Of a stretch of 5,780 bases of DNA, positions 2,998 to 5,780 are shown in pieces (within the stretch, counting starts at the first letter, position 1; every line of letters begins with the position of its first letter). Origin of the DNA: Chlamydiales bacterium. GTDB lineage: Bacteria > Chlamydiota > Chlamydiia > Chlamydiales > JAACFD01. The position numbers were made by a program, and so were the translations under genes. Location of the stretch: NCBI GenBank assembly GCA_009937555.1, contig JAACFD010000142.1, forward strand, positions 1 through 5,780, in the 5' to 3' direction. The notes beneath the pieces are model-generated. The model was not told the origin of the DNA and made no database searches. It was given only the letters and a program-made list of their open reading frames with translations.

Positions 2998-5780
2998 ATG
3001 CTCAAAAGACCACCAGAGAGGGTTAGCTTCTCTTCAAAGGAAGATATCATTGACCTTCCAAATTTGATCGAAGTTCAAATTAAATCTTACAATCAATTTC
3101 TTCAAGCTGACAAACTAATTAATGAGAGAGATGAGTTAGGTCTTGAGGAAGTTTTCAAGGAAATCTTTCCAATAAAATCTTACGATGAGAAAACAGTCTT
3201 AGAGTATATGTATTATACCTTAGGTGTCCCTAAGTATAATCCAGAAGAGTGTATTAAAAGAGGTATTACTTACAACGTTACTCTAAAAGTTCGCTTTAGA
3301 CTTACTGACGAAACAGGAATTAAAGAAGAAGATGTCTACATGGGAACTATTCCTGTGATGACAGATAAAGGAACTTTTATCATTAACGGCGCTGAAAGAG
3401 TTATTGTTTCTCAGCTTCACCGTTCTCCTGGTATTTGTTTTGAAAGCGAAAGAAACCCAAAAGGTTTCAATATTTACTCATTCAGAATTATCCCTTACAG
3501 AGGTAGTTGGTTAGAGTGTTCATTTGATATGAACGATCTGATTTATATCTACATTGATAGGAAAAAAAGACGTAGAAAGATTTTAGCTACTTCTTTCATT
3601 AGAACTCTAGGTTATTCATCTGATGCTGATATCATTGAAGAATTTTTTGACACAAGAAGAGTTAAGTTAAAGTCTGAAAAAGAAATATCAGCTCTAGTAG
3701 GTAAAATCCTTGCTGAAAATATCGAAGAAGAAGACTCAGGTGTAGTTTTTGGTAAAGCTGGTGAGAAACTAACCACAGCTATGCTAAAGCGTATGCTAGA
3801 TGCAGGAATCACATATGTTAGAATTGCGGAAAACGCAGATGAGACCTCGCCTATCATTAAGATGTTAGCAAAAGATCCTACAGACTCCTATGAAACTGCG
3901 TTAAAAGACTTTTACAGAAAAATTAGACCTGGTGAGCCTGCAACGCTATCTAACTCTAGATCTGCTATCATCAGACTATTTTTTGACCCTAAAAGATATA
4001 ATCTTGGGCGTGTAGGACGTTACAAATTGAACCGTAAGTTAGATCAGGAAATTACTGATGAAGCTTTAGAAGTTGTAACACTAAAGAAAGAAGATATTAT
4101 CTCAGCTCTTAAGTACTTAATGGAACTTAAGAACGGCCATGATGAATACAACATTGATGATATTGACCATTTAGGTAACAGACGTGTTCGTTCAGTAGGT
4201 GAACTTATCCAAAACCAATGTCGAATTGGCCTAGCTAGAATGGAAAAAGTGATCAAAGAAAGAATCAACTTGTTTGATTTTTCAGCAGATACGCTAACTC
4301 CAGGTAAAATTGTTTCAGCTAAAGGTCTTTCAGGTGTATTGAAAGACTTTTTTGGACGTTCACAGCTTTCTCAGTTCATGGACCAAACAAACCCAATTGC
4401 AGAGCTTACCCACAAAAGAAGGCTTTCAGCATTAGGGCCTGGTGGTCTTAACAGAGAAAGAGCTGGTTTTGAAGTTCGTGACGTTCACTCAAGTCATTAC
4501 GGAAGAATCTGTCCAATTGAAACTCCTGAAGGTCCAAACATTGGACTAATTACTTCACTTTCATCTTTTGCTAAGATTAATGAGTTTGGTTTTATTGAAA
4601 CTCCTTACAGAATAGTTAGAGATGGTGTTGTTACTGATGAAATCGAGTATATGACAGCAGATCAGCAAGAAAAGTATGTAATAGCTCAGGCTTCTGCAGA
4701 ACTTGATGAGTTTAGTATGTTTAAAGGTGATGCTTGCCTAGCGAGATATCGCGGTGAATCACTTGAAGTAGAAACTGAAAAAGTTACACATATGGACGTT
4801 TCTTCTAAACAGCTAGTGTCTATTGTTACTGGACTTATTCCTTTCTTAGAGCACGATGACGCTAACAGAGCTTTGATGGGTTCTAACATGCAACGTCAAG
4901 CTGTACCTCTTCTAAAACCTGATGCTCCTGTAGTAGGAACAGGGTTAGAAGCAAGAGCAGCAAGAGATTCTGGTGCACTAGTCATAGCTGAGGAAGATGG
5001 TGTTATTGAATATGTAGATGGTCTACGTATTGTAATTGCTCCTAAAAACAACCCAACTAAGAAAAAGACCTATATCATGAAAAAGTTCATGCGTTCAAAC
5101 GCAGGAACTTGCATTAACCAGCAGCCTTTGTGTAACGTTGGCGATAAGATTAAAGCTGGTGATGTAATAGCTGATGGACCAGCGACAGATAAAGGTGAAA
5201 TAGCATTAGGTAAAAACGTACTTGTAGCCTTCATGCCTTGGATGGGGTATAACTATGAGGATGCTATCCTAATCTCTGAAAAACTAATTAAAGAAGATTA
5301 CTACACTTCAATTTATATCGAAGAGTTTGAATTAAGTGCTAGGGATACAAAATTAGGTAAAGAAGAGATCACACGTGATATACCTAATGTGTCTGAGGAA
5401 GCTTTAGCAAACCTTGGTGAAGATGGTATCATTCGAATCGGGGCTGAAGTTAAACCTGGTGATATCTTAGTCGGTAAGATCACTCCTAAGTCAGAAACTG
5501 AATTAGCACCTGAAGAACGCCTATTAAGAGCTATTTTTGGTGAGAAAGCTGCTGATGTGAAAGACGCATCACTAGTAGCGCCTCCAGGAACCTCTGGCGT
5601 AGTGATGGATGTAAAGCTCTTCAGTAGAAGAGACAGACTATCTAAGTCAGAAGATGATTTAGTAGAAGAAGCTGGCCGTATCAAAGAGATGCAGCAAGAG
5701 TATAAGGAAAAAATCAATCAAGTTAATCTTGAGCGAAAAGAACGAATTGGAGCCCTTCTATTAAATGAGAAAGCTCCAGG
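2998..5780 (+). CDS. rpoB: DNA-directed RNA polymerase subunit beta, 5' part (cut by window end)
   Basis: RpoB with RpoC forms the catalytic core of RNA polymerase. The frame is open from ATG 2998 to the edge: 927 full codons and two bases, with no stop or frameshift. Chlamydial RpoB is about 1250 residues, so roughly the last quarter is missing, including the active-site lysines and the C-terminal part contacting beta-prime. In order: N-terminal DLPNLIEVQIKSY (19-31); GTFIINGAERVIVSQLHRSPG (125-145); the rifampicin pocket GRSQLSQFMDQTNP...THKRRLSALGPGG (about 453-482), with Asp462, His472 and Ser477 equal to E. coli 516, 526 and 531; CPIETPEGPNIGL; DDANRALMGSNMQRQAVPLL (620-639); MPWMGYNYEDAILISE, whose Glu754-Asp755 equal E. 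coli 813-814; and SARDTKLGKEEITRDIPNVSEE. Residues about 882-920 are heptad-like and charged, probably a coiled-coil insertion at the site where E. coli has its large beta insertion. Long exact blocks match chlamydial RpoB. rpoC is expected downstream. Confidence 0.99.
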   Translation, partial: MLKRPPERVSFSSKEDIIDLPNLIEVQIKSYNQFLQADKLINERDELGLEEVFKEIFPIKSYDEKTVLEYMYYTLGVPKYNPEECIKRGITYNVTLKVRFRLTDETGIKEEDVYMGTIPVMTDKGTFIINGAERVIVSQLHRSPGICFESERNPKGFNIYSFRIIPYRGSWLECSFDMNDLIYIYIDRKKRRRKILATSFIRTLGYSSDADIIEEFFDTRRVKLKSEKEISALVGKILAENIEEEDSGVVFGKAGEKLTTAMLKRMLDAGITYVRIAENADETSPIIKMLAKDPTDSYETALKDFYRKIRPGEPATLSNSRSAIIRLFFDPKRYNLGRVGRYKLNRKLDQEITDEALEVVTLKKEDIISALKYLMELKNGHDEYNIDDIDHLGNRRVRSVGELIQNQCRIGLARMEKVIKERINLFDFSADTLTPGKIVSAKGLSGVLKDFFGRSQLSQFMDQTNPIAELTHKRRLSALGPGGLNRERAGFEVRDVHSSHYGRICPIETPEGPNIGLITSLSSFAKINEFGFIETPYRIVRDGVVTDEIEYMTADQQEKYVIAQASAELDEFSMFKGDACLARYRGESLEVETEKVTHMDVSSKQLVSIVTGLIPFLEHDDANRALMGSNMQRQAVPLLKPDAPVVGTGLEARAARDSGALVIAEEDGVIEYVDGLRIVIAPKNNPTKKKTYIMKKFMRSNAGTCINQQPLCNVGDKIKAGDVIADGPATDKGEIALGKNVLVAFMPWMGYNYEDAILISEKLIKEDYYTSIYIEEFELSARDTKLGKEEITRDIPNVSEEALANLGEDGIIRIGAEVKPGDILVGKITPKSETELAPEERLLRAIFGEKAADVKDASLVAPPGTSGVVMDVKLFSRRDRLSKSEDDLVEEAGRIKEMQQEYKEKINQVNLERKERIGALLLNEKAP

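Noticed and set aside
3612..5717. Several minus-strand open frames (3612-3857, 4044-4268, 4686-4889, 5313-5717).
   Set aside because: All lie opposite well-conserved rpoB, and their Ser/Leu/Ile-rich translations are typical of antisense frames.
1..5780. A novel defence, mobile or biosynthetic system.
   Set aside because: Every coding region is a conserved core transcription/translation gene in standard order. There are no transposases, integrases, repeats or unexplained long frames.

Overview
The window is a bacterial transcription/translation operon on the + strand with this gene order: nusG, rplK (L11), rplA (L1), rplJ (L10), rplL (L7/L12), then the first 927 codons of rpoB (RNA polymerase beta), which runs off the right edge. 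The DNA is A+T-rich. The RpoB reading frame matches, from memory, the chlamydial form of the protein through long diagnostic stretches (for example 'DLPNLxEVQIKSY', 'EEITRDIPNVSEE', 'LLRAIFGEKAADVKDASL'). NusG, L10 and L7/L12 also have chlamydial features. I therefore assign the window to the phylum Chlamydiota. It looks different enough from Chlamydia trachomatis to suggest a 'Chlamydia-like' environmental or amoeba/arthropod-associated lineage, but I cannot name a genus.

Layout: positions 1-13 are upstream sequence, where secE would be expected. nusG (14-577) is followed by a 49-nt spacer with a weak candidate promoter. rplK and rplA lie 20 nt apart. rplJ begins only 11 nt after rplA, and its Shine-Dalgarno sequence overlaps the rplA stop codon. 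rplL follows after 30 nt. Both rplJ and rplL start with GTG behind strong Shine-Dalgarno sequences. The only long non-coding stretch is the 246-nt spacer 2752-2997 between rplL and rpoB.

Function: NusG is the elongation factor that binds RNA polymerase. L11, L10 and the L7/L12 multimers form the GTPase-associated stalk region of the 50S subunit, and L1 forms the opposite stalk. RpoB is half of the polymerase catalytic core, and rpoC is expected just beyond the window. Genes for abundant stalk proteins share a transcript with the much less abundant polymerase subunits, so expression has to step down between rplL and rpoB. The spacer shows plausible means: an intrinsic terminator/attenuator hairpin with an alternative pairing, a possible internal promoter, a 14-bp imperfect hairpin just before rpoB, and a short open frame that ends 3 nt before the rpoB start.

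No mobile elements, tRNAs, CRISPR arrays or foreign cargo are visible. The coding part is an ordinary conserved operon, and the interest lies mainly in the rplL-rpoB spacer.
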